Positions 1-7,674 of a DNA stretch of 23,160 nucleotides are shown here, piece by piece (within the stretch, counting starts at the first letter, position 1; every line of letters starts with the position of its first letter). The notes under the pieces were generated by a model, which worked only from the letters and a program-made list of their open reading frames with translations, was not told where the DNA came from and did not search any database. The DNA comes from an uncultured Collinsella sp. (GTDB taxonomy: Bacteria; Actinomycetota; Coriobacteriia; Coriobacteriales; Coriobacteriaceae). The stretch is from the NCBI GenBank assembly GCA_900754385.1, contig CAAECP010000101.1, positions 1 to 23,160 on the forward strand, written 5' to 3'. The position numbers and the translations under genes were made by a program.

Positions 1-1092
1 AATATCGATCATCCCATCGTGCTGCACGTCTCCACCGCCAAGGGCAAGGGCTTTGAGCCGGCCCAGAGCGACCCCGAGCGCTGGCACCACGTGGGTCCGT
101 TTGACATGGCGACTGGACGCAAGCTCTGCCCGGGCCATCCGAGCGAGCCTGCGCCGCGCACCTACGCCGACATTACGGGCGAGGCGCTCAGCGCCGCCAT
201 CGAGCGCGATCCGCAGGTCGTGGGCATCACGGCCGCCACACCCTACATCATGGGCTTTACACCCGAGCTTCGCGCTGCCGCCGGCAAACAGTTCGTCGAT
301 GTGGGCATTGCCGAGGAGCACGCCGTGACCTTTGCCACCGCGCTTGCGCGCTCGGGCGCCAAGCCAGTCTTTGGTGTGTACGGCACGTTTTTGCAGCGCG
401 CCTACGACGAACTCTGGCACGACCTGTGCCTCAACGACGCCCCGGCAACCATTTTGGTGTTTGGTGCGTCAATCTTTGGCACCACGTCCGAGACGCACCT
501 CTCGTTCTTTGATATTTCCATGCTGGGCGGTCTTCCCAACATGCACTACTTGGCGCCGGCCTGCATGGAGGAATATCTGTCCATGCTGAGCTGGTCGCTC
601 GACCACCGCGAGCATCCCGTGGCGATCCGCGTACCGGGCATCGGCCTGGTGAGCCGTCCCGACCTTGCGCCCGCCGAAGACACCGACTACAGCGCCGTTC
701 GCTACAACGCGGTGCGCCAGGGTCGCGACGTAGCCGTGCTCGCACTCGGCGATTTCTTTGAGCTGGGCGAGCGCGTGGCAAACCGTCTGACTGCCGAGTA
801 CGGCATCGAGGCCACGCTCGTCAACCCGCGCTTTGCAACCGAGCTCGACCGCGAGTTCCTCGACAGTCTTGCCGCCGAGCATCGCGTTGTCGTCACCCTC
901 GAGGACGGCATCTTGGACGGCGGCTGGGGCGAGCGCGTAGCATGTTATCTGGCATGCACGCCGTTGCGCACGCGCACCTTCGGCATCGCCAAGGGCTTCC
1001 CCGACCGCTACGACCCCAACGAACTGCTCGCTCAAAACGGCATGACGGTCGAGAACATGGCCGCCGAAGCCGTAAGGCTACTCAACGAGTAA
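1..1092 (+). CDS. dxs: 1-deoxy-D-xylulose-5-phosphate synthase, C-terminal part
   Basis: This is the last 363 codons of DXS, the thiamine-diphosphate enzyme that condenses pyruvate with glyceraldehyde 3-phosphate at the start of the MEP isoprenoid pathway. The frame is open from base 1, so the real start lies upstream; the GTG at 19 is internal. The family usually has about 620-640 residues, so roughly 57% is visible. The join to the central domain (HVSTAKGKGFEPA, then a DPERWHHVGPFD stretch) and the pyrimidine-binding segment DVGIAEEHAVTFATALA, with the Glu that activates thiamine, are present. The C-terminal transketolase domain follows (LVNPRFATELD, LEDGILDGGWGERV). A strong terminator follows directly, so this is the last gene of its transcript. 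The identification is firm. Confidence 0.95.
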   Translation, partial: NIDHPIVLHVSTAKGKGFEPAQSDPERWHHVGPFDMATGRKLCPGHPSEPAPRTYADITGEALSAAIERDPQVVGITAATPYIMGFTPELRAAAGKQFVDVGIAEEHAVTFATALARSGAKPVFGVYGTFLQRAYDELWHDLCLNDAPATILVFGASIFGTTSETHLSFFDISMLGGLPNMHYLAPACMEEYLSMLSWSLDHREHPVAIRVPGIGLVSRPDLAPAEDTDYSAVRYNAVRQGRDVAVLALGDFFELGERVANRLTAEYGIEATLVNPRFATELDREFLDSLAAEHRVVVTLEDGILDGGWGERVACYLACTPLRTRTFGIAKGFPDRYDPNELLAQNGMTVENMAAEAVRLLNE

Positions 1093-1131
1093 AAAACCTC
1101 CGCAAGGAAAGCATCCCTGCGGAGGTTTTTG
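1092..1131 (+). terminator. Rho-independent terminator after dxs
   Basis: The arms AAAAACCTCCGCA (1092-1104) and TGCGGAGGTTTTT (1118-1130) pair perfectly around a 13-nt loop, followed by GTTTT. The A-tract and T-tract symmetry would also let it work on the minus strand. It overlaps the last base of the dxs stop codon. Confidence 0.93.
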
Positions 1132-1147
1132 TTTTCGCGACGCGATT

Positions 1148-1365
1148 ATCTCAATCTGTAACATCCAAGGCCCGAATTCCCGTCTAACTGTTACAGATCT
1201 AGACAAGACGTCTTAGTCCCTGACCTTTGTCTCAATCTGTAACAGATAGAGACCTTTTAGCCATCCAGATGTTACAGATCGAGACATTCGAATTCCCCTG
1301 AAGAGAAAATCTCAATCTGTAACAGTTACTCGGCAAAAATGGCTGCAGATGTTACAGATCGAGAC
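1148..1365. repeat. Six-copy array of a 16-bp motif in alternating orientation, about 40-bp period
   Basis: The motif is GTCTCRATCTGTAACA. Forward copies lie at 1148-1163, 1229-1244 and 1309-1324; reverse copies at 1189-1204, 1270-1285 and 1350-1365. Copy centres are 41, 40, 41, 39 and 41 bp apart, and the intervening spacers are 25, 24, 25, 23 and 25 bp. All forward copies carry A at motif position 6, while all reverse copies read G there when complemented, so the repeating unit is a forward/reverse pair of about 80 bp. Spacers 1 and 4 share CGAATTCCC, and spacers 2 and 4 share CCCTGA at the same offset, so the spacers may be old diverged copies. The array sits between two convergent genes, after the dxs terminator. 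Each pair could fold into a hairpin with a 16-bp stem. Function is unknown. Confidence 0.9.
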
Positions 1366-1394
1366 AAACCGCCAAAGTGTCCCCTTTGTGGTGG

Positions 1395-2597
1395 TTAGCG
1401 GTAGCTTAGCTTGAGAATTTCGACGACGTCGGGGTCGGTCAGCGTCACGGGGTCGTGGCTGAACAGGACGCCGTTGGTCGTCAGAGCGTTGTGCGCGATG
1501 GCCGGCAGCTCTTCGACCGTAATCCCCCACTCACTCATGGCGAGGTCGGCCACATGGCAAGCCTCCATCAGGCGCGTGAGCTCAATCACAAAATCGTGCG
1601 GATCATCCGCGGCGGCATTGCCCATCAGACGCGCCATGTCGATATAGCGCTCTGGTGCAACACCGTGATCGATCATCCACGTGTGGTAGGCACGGGCGAT
1701 CATGATGAGGCCGGCGCCGTGCGGCAGGTCGTGATGATGCGCGCTCATGCCATGTTCAAGACCATGCGAGCCCGTGGTGCCCGAGGCATCCATGGCATAG
1801 CCGCCGAGCGTGTTGGCAAACGCAAGGCTCGAGCGCGCCTCCAGGTCATCGCCATTATTGATGCACGTAGGCAGCGCCGCGGCGGCTCGGCGGATGCCTT
1901 CGCGGCAAACCATGTCACCCATGGGCGTGTTGGTATTTGAGATGTAGCACTCAACGCAATGGAACAGAGCGTCGAATCCCTGATAGGCGGTCAGACGCGC
2001 CGGGACGCTCACCATGAGCTCGGGATCAACGATCGAAAGTACCGGGAACAGGCGCGGATCGCCCAGGCGAAGCTTCTCGTCATTGTCCTCGCAGGACAGG
2101 ACACCGCCCGCATCGACCTCGGAGCCGGTACCCGCCGTGGTGGTTACGCAAACAAGCGGCAGCGGATCGTTGGGGATCGGCAGGCCGAGCGCAGTACCGC
2201 CATTCACAAAATCCCAGATGTCACCAAGGCATTCGTTACCCTCGGCATCGGTATGCGGGTTGGCCGCCACCGCGCAGATGCCCTTGCTGCCGTCCATGAC
2301 CGAGCCGCCGCCGAGCGCCAGGACAAAGTCGCAGCCATGGGTGCGCGCCATCCAGCCACCCGCATTGACGGTCTCGCGCAGGGGATTGGGCTCAATGCGA
2401 TCGAACAGCTCATGCGCCACGCCGGCGCGTTCGAGCTCGGCCTCCACGCGTCTCAGGTATCCAAAGCGCTTGGCCGAGTTGCCGCCGGTCGTAACGATGA
2501 GCGCTTTGGTGCCGGGCAGCTTCTGCGTGCCCAGCTCGCCCAACTTGCCCGCGCCAAACAGCACCTTGGTCGGTGCGAAAAACGAATAACCGTTCAT
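1395..2597 (-). CDS. Iron-containing alcohol dehydrogenase (group III)
   Basis: This 400-residue protein is a full-length Fe-dependent alcohol dehydrogenase, the class that reduces aldehydes to alcohols with NAD(P)H in fermenters. The nucleotide-binding motif GGGSVMDGSK is at residues 96-105, and TTAGTGSEVD at about 153-162. Metal ligands are expected at D209 and H213 (GFDALFH) and in the His cluster 278-293 (SHGLEHGMSAHHHDLPHG). The GGGSVxDG form resembles butanol dehydrogenase/YqhD-type enzymes, which often prefer NADPH, but the substrate cannot be read from sequence. The ATG at 2597 has AAGGAG about 7 nt upstream. A perfect TATAAT lies on the minus strand at 2642-2637. It is a single-gene unit, convergent with dxs. 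Confidence 0.93.
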   Translation of the reverse strand: MNGYSFFAPTKVLFGAGKLGELGTQKLPGTKALIVTTGGNSAKRFGYLRRVEAELERAGVAHELFDRIEPNPLRETVNAGGWMARTHGCDFVLALGGGSVMDGSKGICAVAANPHTDAEGNECLGDIWDFVNGGTALGLPIPNDPLPLVCVTTTAGTGSEVDAGGVLSCEDNDEKLRLGDPRLFPVLSIVDPELMVSVPARLTAYQGFDALFHCVECYISNTNTPMGDMVCREGIRRAAAALPTCINNGDDLEARSSLAFANTLGGYAMDASGTTGSHGLEHGMSAHHHDLPHGAGLIMIARAYHTWMIDHGVAPERYIDMARLMGNAAADDPHDFVIELTRLMEACHVADLAMSEWGITVEELPAIAHNALTTNGVLFSHDPVTLTDPDVVEILKLSYR

Positions 2598-2636
2598 ACG
2601 CGATCTCCTTACTCATATATGTGTCGCGTTGCCGCC

Positions 2637-2642
2637 ATTATA
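2637..2642 (-). promoter_or_regulatory. Probable -10 box for the alcohol dehydrogenase gene
   Basis: Reading the minus strand, a perfect TATAAT lies about 40 nt before the ATG at 2597, leaving a leader of roughly 33 nt that contains the AAGGAG ribosome site. No good -35 hexamer is visible at 16-18 bp. The -35 area instead holds a GC-rich self-complementary stretch (about 2643-2662), which might be an operator. Confidence 0.5.
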
Positions 2643-2710
2643 GCGACCGCCGCGAGCGGCCACGCCGTCTGCAAAGCGCTATCTCAGCTGCAATAAGCGA
2701 CGTTTGCCCA

Positions 2711-2750
2711 GATAAAACCTGCCAAAATAAACCTGTCCCTTTTTGGTAGG
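2711..2750. repeat. 40-bp dispersed hairpin repeat, copy 1
   Basis: These 40 bases match 12694-12733 at 38 positions. The arms CCTGCCAAAA (2718-2727) and TTTTGGTAGG (2741-2750) form a 10-bp stem with one G-U pair around a 13-nt loop. The element lies between the divergent alcohol dehydrogenase and ABC transporter genes, upstream of both. It does not overlap the promoter elements called here. Confidence 0.85.
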
Positions 2751-2793
2751 CAGAATAACCCATAAGGTAAGTATGTTTCTGAGTTATTTCGTG

Positions 2794-2823
2794 TTGACCC
2801 ATTTGAGCGCGATAGGGTATAAC
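2794..2823 (+). promoter_or_regulatory. Sigma-70-type promoter of the ABC transporter operon
   Basis: TTGACC at 2794-2799 and TATAAC at 2818-2823 are separated by 18 bp. Transcription would start near 2830, giving a leader of about 37 nt before the solute-binding protein gene. Both hexamers are one base from consensus, which makes this the clearest promoter in the window. Confidence 0.7.
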
Positions 2824-2866
2824 TCTACTCAACCGCTAGGGATTTTATTGAGAAAGGTGTTCTACC

Positions 2867-3862
2867 ATGAGCAAGAACCTCTCCCAGCAGGTCGTTCTCG
2901 ACCGCCGCGGCTTTGTCGCCGCTACCTTCGCAACCGTCGCCGGCCTTGGTCTTGCCGGCTGCTCCGACACCAGCACCGAGGCCGACAAGGGTTCCGCCTC
3001 CGGCTCTTCCAAGAGCTCCAATGATACCGAGGCTTCCACCACGCTCGACGCTAAGGCATTCGACAAGCTCGTCGACAACGGCCCCAAGGCCGATGACGAC
3101 GCCATCGCTGCCAGCACCTGGGCCACGGCCGTTAAGGACGCCGGCGTCTTTAAGATCGGTGGCGTTCAGACCTCCACGCTCTTCTCCCTCCTCAACGAGA
3201 AAGACGGTCAGACCCGCGGCTTCGATGCCGGCATCGCGCAGCTTCTGTCCAACTACATCCTGGGCGAGAACAAGGTCGAGATCACCCAGGTGACCTCGGA
3301 CACGCGCGAGTCCGTCCTGCAGAACGGCCAGGTCGATGCCGTCTTTGCCACCTACACCATCACTGACGAGCGCAAGAAGCTCGTCTCCTTCGCCGGCCCC
3401 TACTACTACACGCAGCAGGCCATTCTGGTGCTCGCCGATAACGACGACATCAAGAGCGTCGACGACCTGGCCGACAAGAACATCGCCGTCCAGTCCGGCT
3501 CCAACGGCCCCGCCATCCTGGAGGAGTTCGCTCCCAAGGCCAGCCAGCAGGAGTTCAAGACCGACGAGGAGGCCCGCCAGGCACTCCAGCAGGGCCGCGT
3601 TGACGCCTACGTCATCGATAACAACATGCAGCAGAGCGCCCTGGTCCGCGAGCCCGGTAAGTACAAAATCGCCGGCAAGCCCTTCGGCAGCAAGGAGCCC
3701 TATGGCATCGGCCTGCCGCTCGACTCCGACGGTGTCGCCTTTGTCAACGACTTCCTTAAGAAGATCGAGGACGACGGCACCTGGACTGAGCTGTGGCAGA
3801 TCTGCATCGGCGACCGTACGGGCGACACCAACGTTCCCGAGCTGCCCGAGATCGGCGCCTAG
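2867..3862 (+). CDS. Polar amino acid ABC transporter, substrate-binding lipoprotein (family 3)
   Basis: This 331-residue protein captures the substrate of the importer encoded downstream. The N-terminus is a lipoprotein signal with lipobox LAGC (Cys32). The DRRGFVAATFA segment ahead of it resembles a twin-arginine signal, so Tat export is possible. A Ser/Thr/Asp-rich linker follows (about 33-60), then an SBP_bac_3 domain (about 95-325). That domain includes GFDAGIAQLL, the hinge area DAVFATYTITDERKK, and DDLADKNIAVQSGSNG. The family binds glutamate, glutamine, aspartate, cystine or similar. Gene context favours glutamate/glutamine, but the exact ligand is inferred. The ATG at 2867 is preceded by GAGAAAGG. 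A hairpin separates it from the permease genes. Confidence 0.92.
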   Translation: MSKNLSQQVVLDRRGFVAATFATVAGLGLAGCSDTSTEADKGSASGSSKSSNDTEASTTLDAKAFDKLVDNGPKADDDAIAASTWATAVKDAGVFKIGGVQTSTLFSLLNEKDGQTRGFDAGIAQLLSNYILGENKVEITQVTSDTRESVLQNGQVDAVFATYTITDERKKLVSFAGPYYYTQQAILVLADNDDIKSVDDLADKNIAVQSGSNGPAILEEFAPKASQQEFKTDEEARQALQQGRVDAYVIDNNMQQSALVREPGKYKIAGKPFGSKEPYGIGLPLDSDGVAFVNDFLKKIEDDGTWTELWQICIGDRTGDTNVPELPEIGA

Positions 3863-3950
3863 GCAGCGAGCCTGGTAACGGCCGCAACGAAACCATATGG
3901 AAACGCATGATGCGCTTTATTGCGGTAAACTGTTTCCTCACTGAGTTGTC

Positions 3951-3979
3951 GGGGCTTCCGTACACACGGGAGCCCCTTT
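3951..3979 (+). terminator. Intra-operon hairpin (partial terminator) between binding protein and permeases
   Basis: GGGGCTTCCG (3951-3960) and CGGGAGCCCC (3967-3976) form a 10-bp stem with one G-U pair and a 6-nt loop, followed by TTTCCTT. It lies between the binding-protein stop (3862) and the first permease start (4001). Such hairpins commonly give read-through attenuation, so that the binding protein is made in excess over membrane parts, or protect the 3' end of the upstream message. Confidence 0.7.
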
Positions 3980-4000
3980 CCTTATCGGCGGGAGGTCCGC

Positions 4001-4660
4001 ATGAGTCTCTCCGAACTCTGGTCGCTCTATGGCCAGAACTATATCGACGCGCTGCTAGCAACCTGGGGCATGACGCTCGAATCGTTTGCCATCGCCATGG
4101 TGCTGGCCGTCGCCGTCACCGTGATGCGCGTGTCGCCGCTCAAGCCGCTGCGCGTCTTTGGCGACCTGTATGTCCAGGTCTTCCGTAACATCCCCGGCAT
4201 CGCGCTGCTCATCATCGTCGTCTACGCACTGCCGCCGCTCAAGGTCGTCCTGCCCTACCGCACCTGCGTTATCGTCGCCACGGTCCTTTTGGGCTCGGCC
4301 TTTGGCTCCGAGAACTTTATGAGCGGCATCAACACCGTCGGCGTTGGCCAGGTGGAAGCCGCCCGCTCGCTGGGCATGAGCTTTAACCGCATCCTCGCCA
4401 AGATCGTGATTCCGCAGGCGCTGCGCTCGAGCGTGCTGCCCATGACCAACCTCTTTATCGCCGTCATGCTCACCACTGCGCTCGGCAGCCAGGTGCCGCT
4501 TAAGCCGCAGGAGCTCACCGGCGTGGTGAGCTACATTAACACGCGCTCGCTCGGCGGCGTCGCCGCGTTCTTTATCTCGGCGCTCGGCTACCTGGGCACG
4601 GCCTTTGTGGTGAGCCACATTGGCAACTATATCGATAAGAAGGTGAGGATCCTCCGATGA
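4001..4660 (+). CDS. Polar amino acid ABC transporter permease 1 (GluC-like)
   Basis: A 219-residue inner-membrane permease of the HisMQ/GlnP type with about five hydrophobic segments. The cytoplasmic EAA loop that docks to the ATPase is clear at about 119-146 (VEAARSLGMSFNRILAKIVIPQALR). The N-terminal TWGMTLESFAIAMVLAVAVTV and the QVFRNIPGIALL stretch match the family signature. It pairs with the next gene as a heterodimer. GGGAGG lies 6-7 nt before the ATG. Its TGA overlaps the next ATG (ATGA), indicating translational coupling. Confidence 0.93.
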   Translation: MSLSELWSLYGQNYIDALLATWGMTLESFAIAMVLAVAVTVMRVSPLKPLRVFGDLYVQVFRNIPGIALLIIVVYALPPLKVVLPYRTCVIVATVLLGSAFGSENFMSGINTVGVGQVEAARSLGMSFNRILAKIVIPQALRSSVLPMTNLFIAVMLTTALGSQVPLKPQELTGVVSYINTRSLGGVAAFFISALGYLGTAFVVSHIGNYIDKKVRILR

Positions 4661-5490
4661 ACAAGCATTCCTCCCCTGCACTTACCATGCGCGATGCGCT
4701 CTACGAGGCTCCCGGCCCCAAGATGCTCGCCAAGATTCGCATCGGCACCGCCATTTCGCTCGTTGCCGTGGCCGCGCTCATCGCTCTGGTACTGCAGCGC
4801 TTTTATGTGACCGGTCAGCTTTCGGTCCACTACTGGTATTTCTTTACGCATCTCACCACCTGGAAGTTCTTGCTTGCCGGCTTTGAGGGCACCGTTAAAG
4901 TCGCACTCACCGCCGGCGCCATCGCGCTGGTGCTGGGCCTGGCCCTTATGCTCGGCCGCACGAGCGACATTAAGCCGCTGCAGCTGGTCTGCCGCGTGCT
5001 CACCGATTTCTTCCGCGGTGTGCCAAGCCTGCTGTTCATCTACTTCTTCTTTTTGGTGCTGCCCCAGTACAAGATCGCGCTGCCGTCGTTTTGGATGCTC
5101 ACGCTTCCCGTCGCGCTCGCTGCCGCCGGCGTACTTGCCGAGATCTTCCGCGCCGGCGTCAACGCCGTACCGCGCGGGCAGGTCGAGGCGGCCCAGGCGC
5201 TCGGTCTCTCCAAGGCTAAAATCACCTTTAAAATCGTGTTGCCGCAGGCGATTCGGTTTATTATCCCGTCGTTGATTTCGCAGCTTGTGGTCGTAGTCAA
5301 AGACACCACCGTCGCCTACGTGGTGAGCTACCCCGACCTCATGCAAAATGCCCGCGTGCTCATCACCAACTACGACGCCCTTGTGTCGGTCTACCTGGTG
5401 ATCGCGGTCATCTATATCCTCATCAACGTCGCGATTAACAAGGCCGCTGTCTACGTTTCGCACAAGACCGGCGTGACCATCATCCGCTAA
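4657..5490 (+). CDS. Polar amino acid ABC transporter permease 2 (GluD-like)
   Basis: This 277-residue second permease is longer at the N-terminus than its partner, as is usual for GluD-type subunits. An N-terminal cytoplasmic stretch and first membrane helix (about 28-50) precede the conserved core. The core has FEGTVKVALTAGAIALVLGL, DFFRGVPSLLFIYFFF, and an EAA loop VEAAQALGLSKAKITFKIV, followed by VVVVKDTTVAYVVSYPDLM. It overlaps the upstream gene by 4 nt, and the ATPase gene follows after 36 nt. It forms the membrane channel of the importer. Confidence 0.93.
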   Translation: MNKHSSPALTMRDALYEAPGPKMLAKIRIGTAISLVAVAALIALVLQRFYVTGQLSVHYWYFFTHLTTWKFLLAGFEGTVKVALTAGAIALVLGLALMLGRTSDIKPLQLVCRVLTDFFRGVPSLLFIYFFFLVLPQYKIALPSFWMLTLPVALAAAGVLAEIFRAGVNAVPRGQVEAAQALGLSKAKITFKIVLPQAIRFIIPSLISQLVVVVKDTTVAYVVSYPDLMQNARVLITNYDALVSVYLVIAVIYILINVAINKAAVYVSHKTGVTIIR

Positions 5491-5526
5491 CGCTTTACCA
5501 TTTCGAGTCATAAGGAGCCGAGCACC

Positions 5527-6291
5527 ATGGCACAGAGCACTTCTTCTACCGGCAATCAGCCGCTGATCAAGCTCAGGCACGTCGATAAGCACTACGGCGA
5601 CTTGCACGTCCTCAACGACATCAATCTGTCGGTCGACCGCGGCGAGGTCGTCGTGGTGATTGGCCCCTCGGGCTCGGGCAAGTCGACCATGTGCCGCACC
5701 ATCAACCGCCTGGAAACCATCGACTCGGGCGAGATCCTCATCGAGGGCGAGCCCCTGCCGCAGGAAGGCAAGGATCTTGCCCGCATGCGTGCCGAACTGG
5801 GCATGGTGTTCCAACAGTTCAACCTGTTTGCACATATGACGGTGCTGCAGAACGTCATGCTGGGGCCGGTCGACGTGCTGGGCGTGTCCAAGGAAGAGGT
5901 CCGTGAGCGCGCCATGGACCTGCTGAGCCGCGTGGGCGTGGCCGAGCAAGCCGATAAGGTGCCCGCACAGCTCTCGGGTGGCCAGCAGCAGCGCGTGGCC
6001 ATCGCTCGTTCACTCGCCATGCAGCCCAAGGCTATGCTCTTTGACGAGCCCACAAGCGCCCTCGATCCCGAAATGATCAACGAGGTGCTCGAGGTCATGG
6101 TCCGTCTGGCCCAGCAGGGCATGACGATGATTGTCATCACGCACGAAATGAACTTTGCCCGCCGCGTGGCCGACCGCGTCGTGTTTATGGCCGACGGCCA
6201 GATCGTGGAAACCGGCACGCCCGACGAGTTCTTCGACCATCCCCAGACCAAGCGCGCCCAGGACTTCCTCAACTCCATTAAGGGCCACTAG
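5527..6291 (+). CDS. Polar amino acid ABC transporter ATP-binding protein (GluA/GlnQ-like)
   Basis: A 254-residue ATPase of typical size for the polar amino acid uptake family. Walker A is GPSGSGKST at residues 46-54, and the Q-loop is in GMVFQQFNLFAHMTV. The signature LSGGQQQRVAIARSLAMQP is followed by Walker B MLFDEPTSALDPE and the H-loop VITHEM. The wording closely follows GlnQ/HisP proteins. AAGGAG lies 9 nt before the ATG at 5527. It completes the binding protein-permease-permease-ATPase set. No terminator is seen before the next gene 87 nt on, so the hydrolase downstream may share the transcript. Confidence 0.95.
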   Translation: MAQSTSSTGNQPLIKLRHVDKHYGDLHVLNDINLSVDRGEVVVVIGPSGSGKSTMCRTINRLETIDSGEILIEGEPLPQEGKDLARMRAELGMVFQQFNLFAHMTVLQNVMLGPVDVLGVSKEEVRERAMDLLSRVGVAEQADKVPAQLSGGQQQRVAIARSLAMQPKAMLFDEPTSALDPEMINEVLEVMVRLAQQGMTMIVITHEMNFARRVADRVVFMADGQIVETGTPDEFFDHPQTKRAQDFLNSIKGH

Positions 6292-6378
6292 CCCAATTGC
6301 CACGCGGGCAAATTCATCAGTAACGTTTGTCCCGCGCCACCCCTGTGCCATGTCCACCCGGATTCGAAAGCCGCACCC

Positions 6379-7188
6379 ATGATCGGAACCCGCACCTCAT
6401 CGTCCTACACTCCGCACGTCGACGTCGATCCCGCCGACCGCCCGCTCATCCTGGTCGCACCACGCTGGGAAAAAGCGAAGCCCTATTTGAGCGAGACGCT
6501 CTCCCCCAACGAGGAGATCGCCAGCGTCTTTGTCGATGCCATCCTTGCCGCCGGCGGCCTGCCGCTGCAGATGTCCATCACCGAGGACATTGAGGTCATC
6601 CGTCATTACGTCGATATCGCCGACGGTATCGCCATTCCCGGCGGCCCCGATGTCAATCCCAAACGTTGGGGCGATGATCGACCCTACGACCCCACCCTCT
6701 GCTGCGAGATCCGCGATAGTTTTGAGTTTAAGCTGGTCAGCGAGGTGCTCCATGCCAAAAAGCCGCTCTTTACCACCTGCCGCGGCACGCAGTTGCTCAA
6801 TGTCGCCACTGGCGGCACCCTGTGCATGGACGTGCCAAGCCTGGGCGCTCGCGAGGGCCGTACGCAGTGGCGCCATACCCACGTGCTCAACGACCCCGTG
6901 CATCCCGTCGAGGTCGTGCCGGGCTCGTTGCTGGAGCGCGCGCTTGGCGGGCACAGGCTGATCCAGACCAACTCCGCACACCACTGCTGCGTCGATCGTC
7001 TGGGTAAAAGCACGCGCTTGGTCGCCAAGGCAACCGACGGCGTTCCCGAGTGCATCGAAGTCGAAGGCCAGCCGTTCTGCCTGGGCGTGCAATGGCACCC
7101 TGAGTATACGTGGAAGACGCTCGAGACCGACTTTAACCTGTGGAAGTCGTTTGTCGAGGCGGCGGCCAAGGTAAAGCAGGCCCGCTAG
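6379..7188 (+). CDS. Gamma-glutamyl-gamma-aminobutyrate hydrolase-like class I glutamine amidotransferase (peptidase C26)
   Basis: This 269-residue protein belongs to the PuuD/peptidase C26 branch of glutamine amidotransferases, which hydrolyse gamma-glutamyl amide bonds in the cytoplasm. The catalytic set is complete: nucleophile C134 in TTCRGTQLLNV, then H240 and E242 in GVQWHPE. The PGGPDVNP motif (87-94) and NSAHHCCVDRLG (198-209) are also typical. It follows the amino acid importer after 87 nt on the same strand, suggesting it acts on an imported gamma-glutamyl compound or releases glutamate. This is inference from context. The start at 6379 has only a weak ribosome site (GGATTCGAAAG), so the first 15-20 residues are uncertain. 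A strong hairpin follows. Confidence 0.85.
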   Translation: MIGTRTSSSYTPHVDVDPADRPLILVAPRWEKAKPYLSETLSPNEEIASVFVDAILAAGGLPLQMSITEDIEVIRHYVDIADGIAIPGGPDVNPKRWGDDRPYDPTLCCEIRDSFEFKLVSEVLHAKKPLFTTCRGTQLLNVATGGTLCMDVPSLGAREGRTQWRHTHVLNDPVHPVEVVPGSLLERALGGHRLIQTNSAHHCCVDRLGKSTRLVAKATDGVPECIEVEGQPFCLGVQWHPEYTWKTLETDFNLWKSFVEAAAKVKQAR

Positions 7189-7208
7189 TTCGCGAACCGC
7201 ATAACAGA

Positions 7209-7251
7209 TAAGGGCGCCCCGCCGGCCACATGGTCTGACGGGGCGCCCTAT
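7209..7251. terminator. Hairpin terminator between convergent genes
   Basis: AGGGCGCCCCG (7211-7221) and CGGGGCGCCCT (7239-7249) form a perfect 11-bp stem with a 17-nt loop. The T-tracts on either side are poor (ATTA), so termination efficiency is uncertain. It sits between the amidotransferase-like gene and the convergent HPt gene and could serve both. Confidence 0.75.
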
Positions 7252-7293
7252 TACCTATATGTTGCCGGCACGCAGCCCAAGGCTCGCAAGCTC

Positions 7294-7650
7294 TTATTCG
7301 GCCGCCTCGCGCAGAGCCGACATCGTAGCCGCATATTGCTGCTGCAGCGCATGCATCCCCTCGCGAGCGCCGTCAACGGCATCGGCACCACGCAGCGCCT
7401 CGGTCACCACAACCGCCGGCTCGTACAGATTATCGAATCCCAGGTTCTGGCTCACACCCTTGAGCGTGTGCGCTGCCATAAACGCACCTTCGGCGTCTCC
7501 CGCCGCCATGGCGGCCTCCAGCTTGTCCATGCTCTCGTCATCCAAAAACTTGAGGGCAAAGCGGGCGAGCATTTCCTCGCCCATCAGCCGAGCGCACGCG
7601 TCATCATAATTGGCGCCGATCTTCTCATACGCCTCACGCATGGAAATCAT
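7294..7650 (-). CDS. HPt (histidine phosphotransfer) domain protein
   Basis: A 118-residue stand-alone HPt protein. The phosphoacceptor is H61 in the canonical AHTLKGVSQNLGF motif, within a four-helix-bundle-like, Ala/Glu-rich sequence. HPt proteins pass phosphate between a hybrid kinase and a response regulator. It follows the GGDEF-receiver-HD-GYP gene by 24 nt on the same strand, so the receiver of that protein is the obvious partner. No histidine kinase is in the window, so the phosphate source is unknown. AAAGGAG lies 10 nt before the ATG at 7650; a second in-frame ATG lies three codons later. Confidence 0.88.
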   Translation of the reverse strand: MISMREAYEKIGANYDDACARLMGEEMLARFALKFLDDESMDKLEAAMAAGDAEGAFMAAHTLKGVSQNLGFDNLYEPAVVVTEALRGADAVDGAREGMHALQQQYAATMSALREAAE

Positions 7651-7674
7651 GGATTAAAAACTCCTTTGGTCAAA

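Noticed and set aside
1148..1365. CRISPR array
   Set aside because: The repeats are only 16 bp, alternate in orientation, and some spacers resemble each other. No cas gene is in the window.
1366..1394. Terminator for the alcohol dehydrogenase gene
   Set aside because: CCAAAG/CTTTG pairing (1372-1386 area) is short with mismatches and no clear T-run on the minus strand, so it was not called.
4627..5949. 440-codon open frame on the minus strand
   Set aside because: It lies antisense to the second permease and the ATPase genes, is His/Asp/Gln-rich without domain signals, and arises from GC-rich codon bias.
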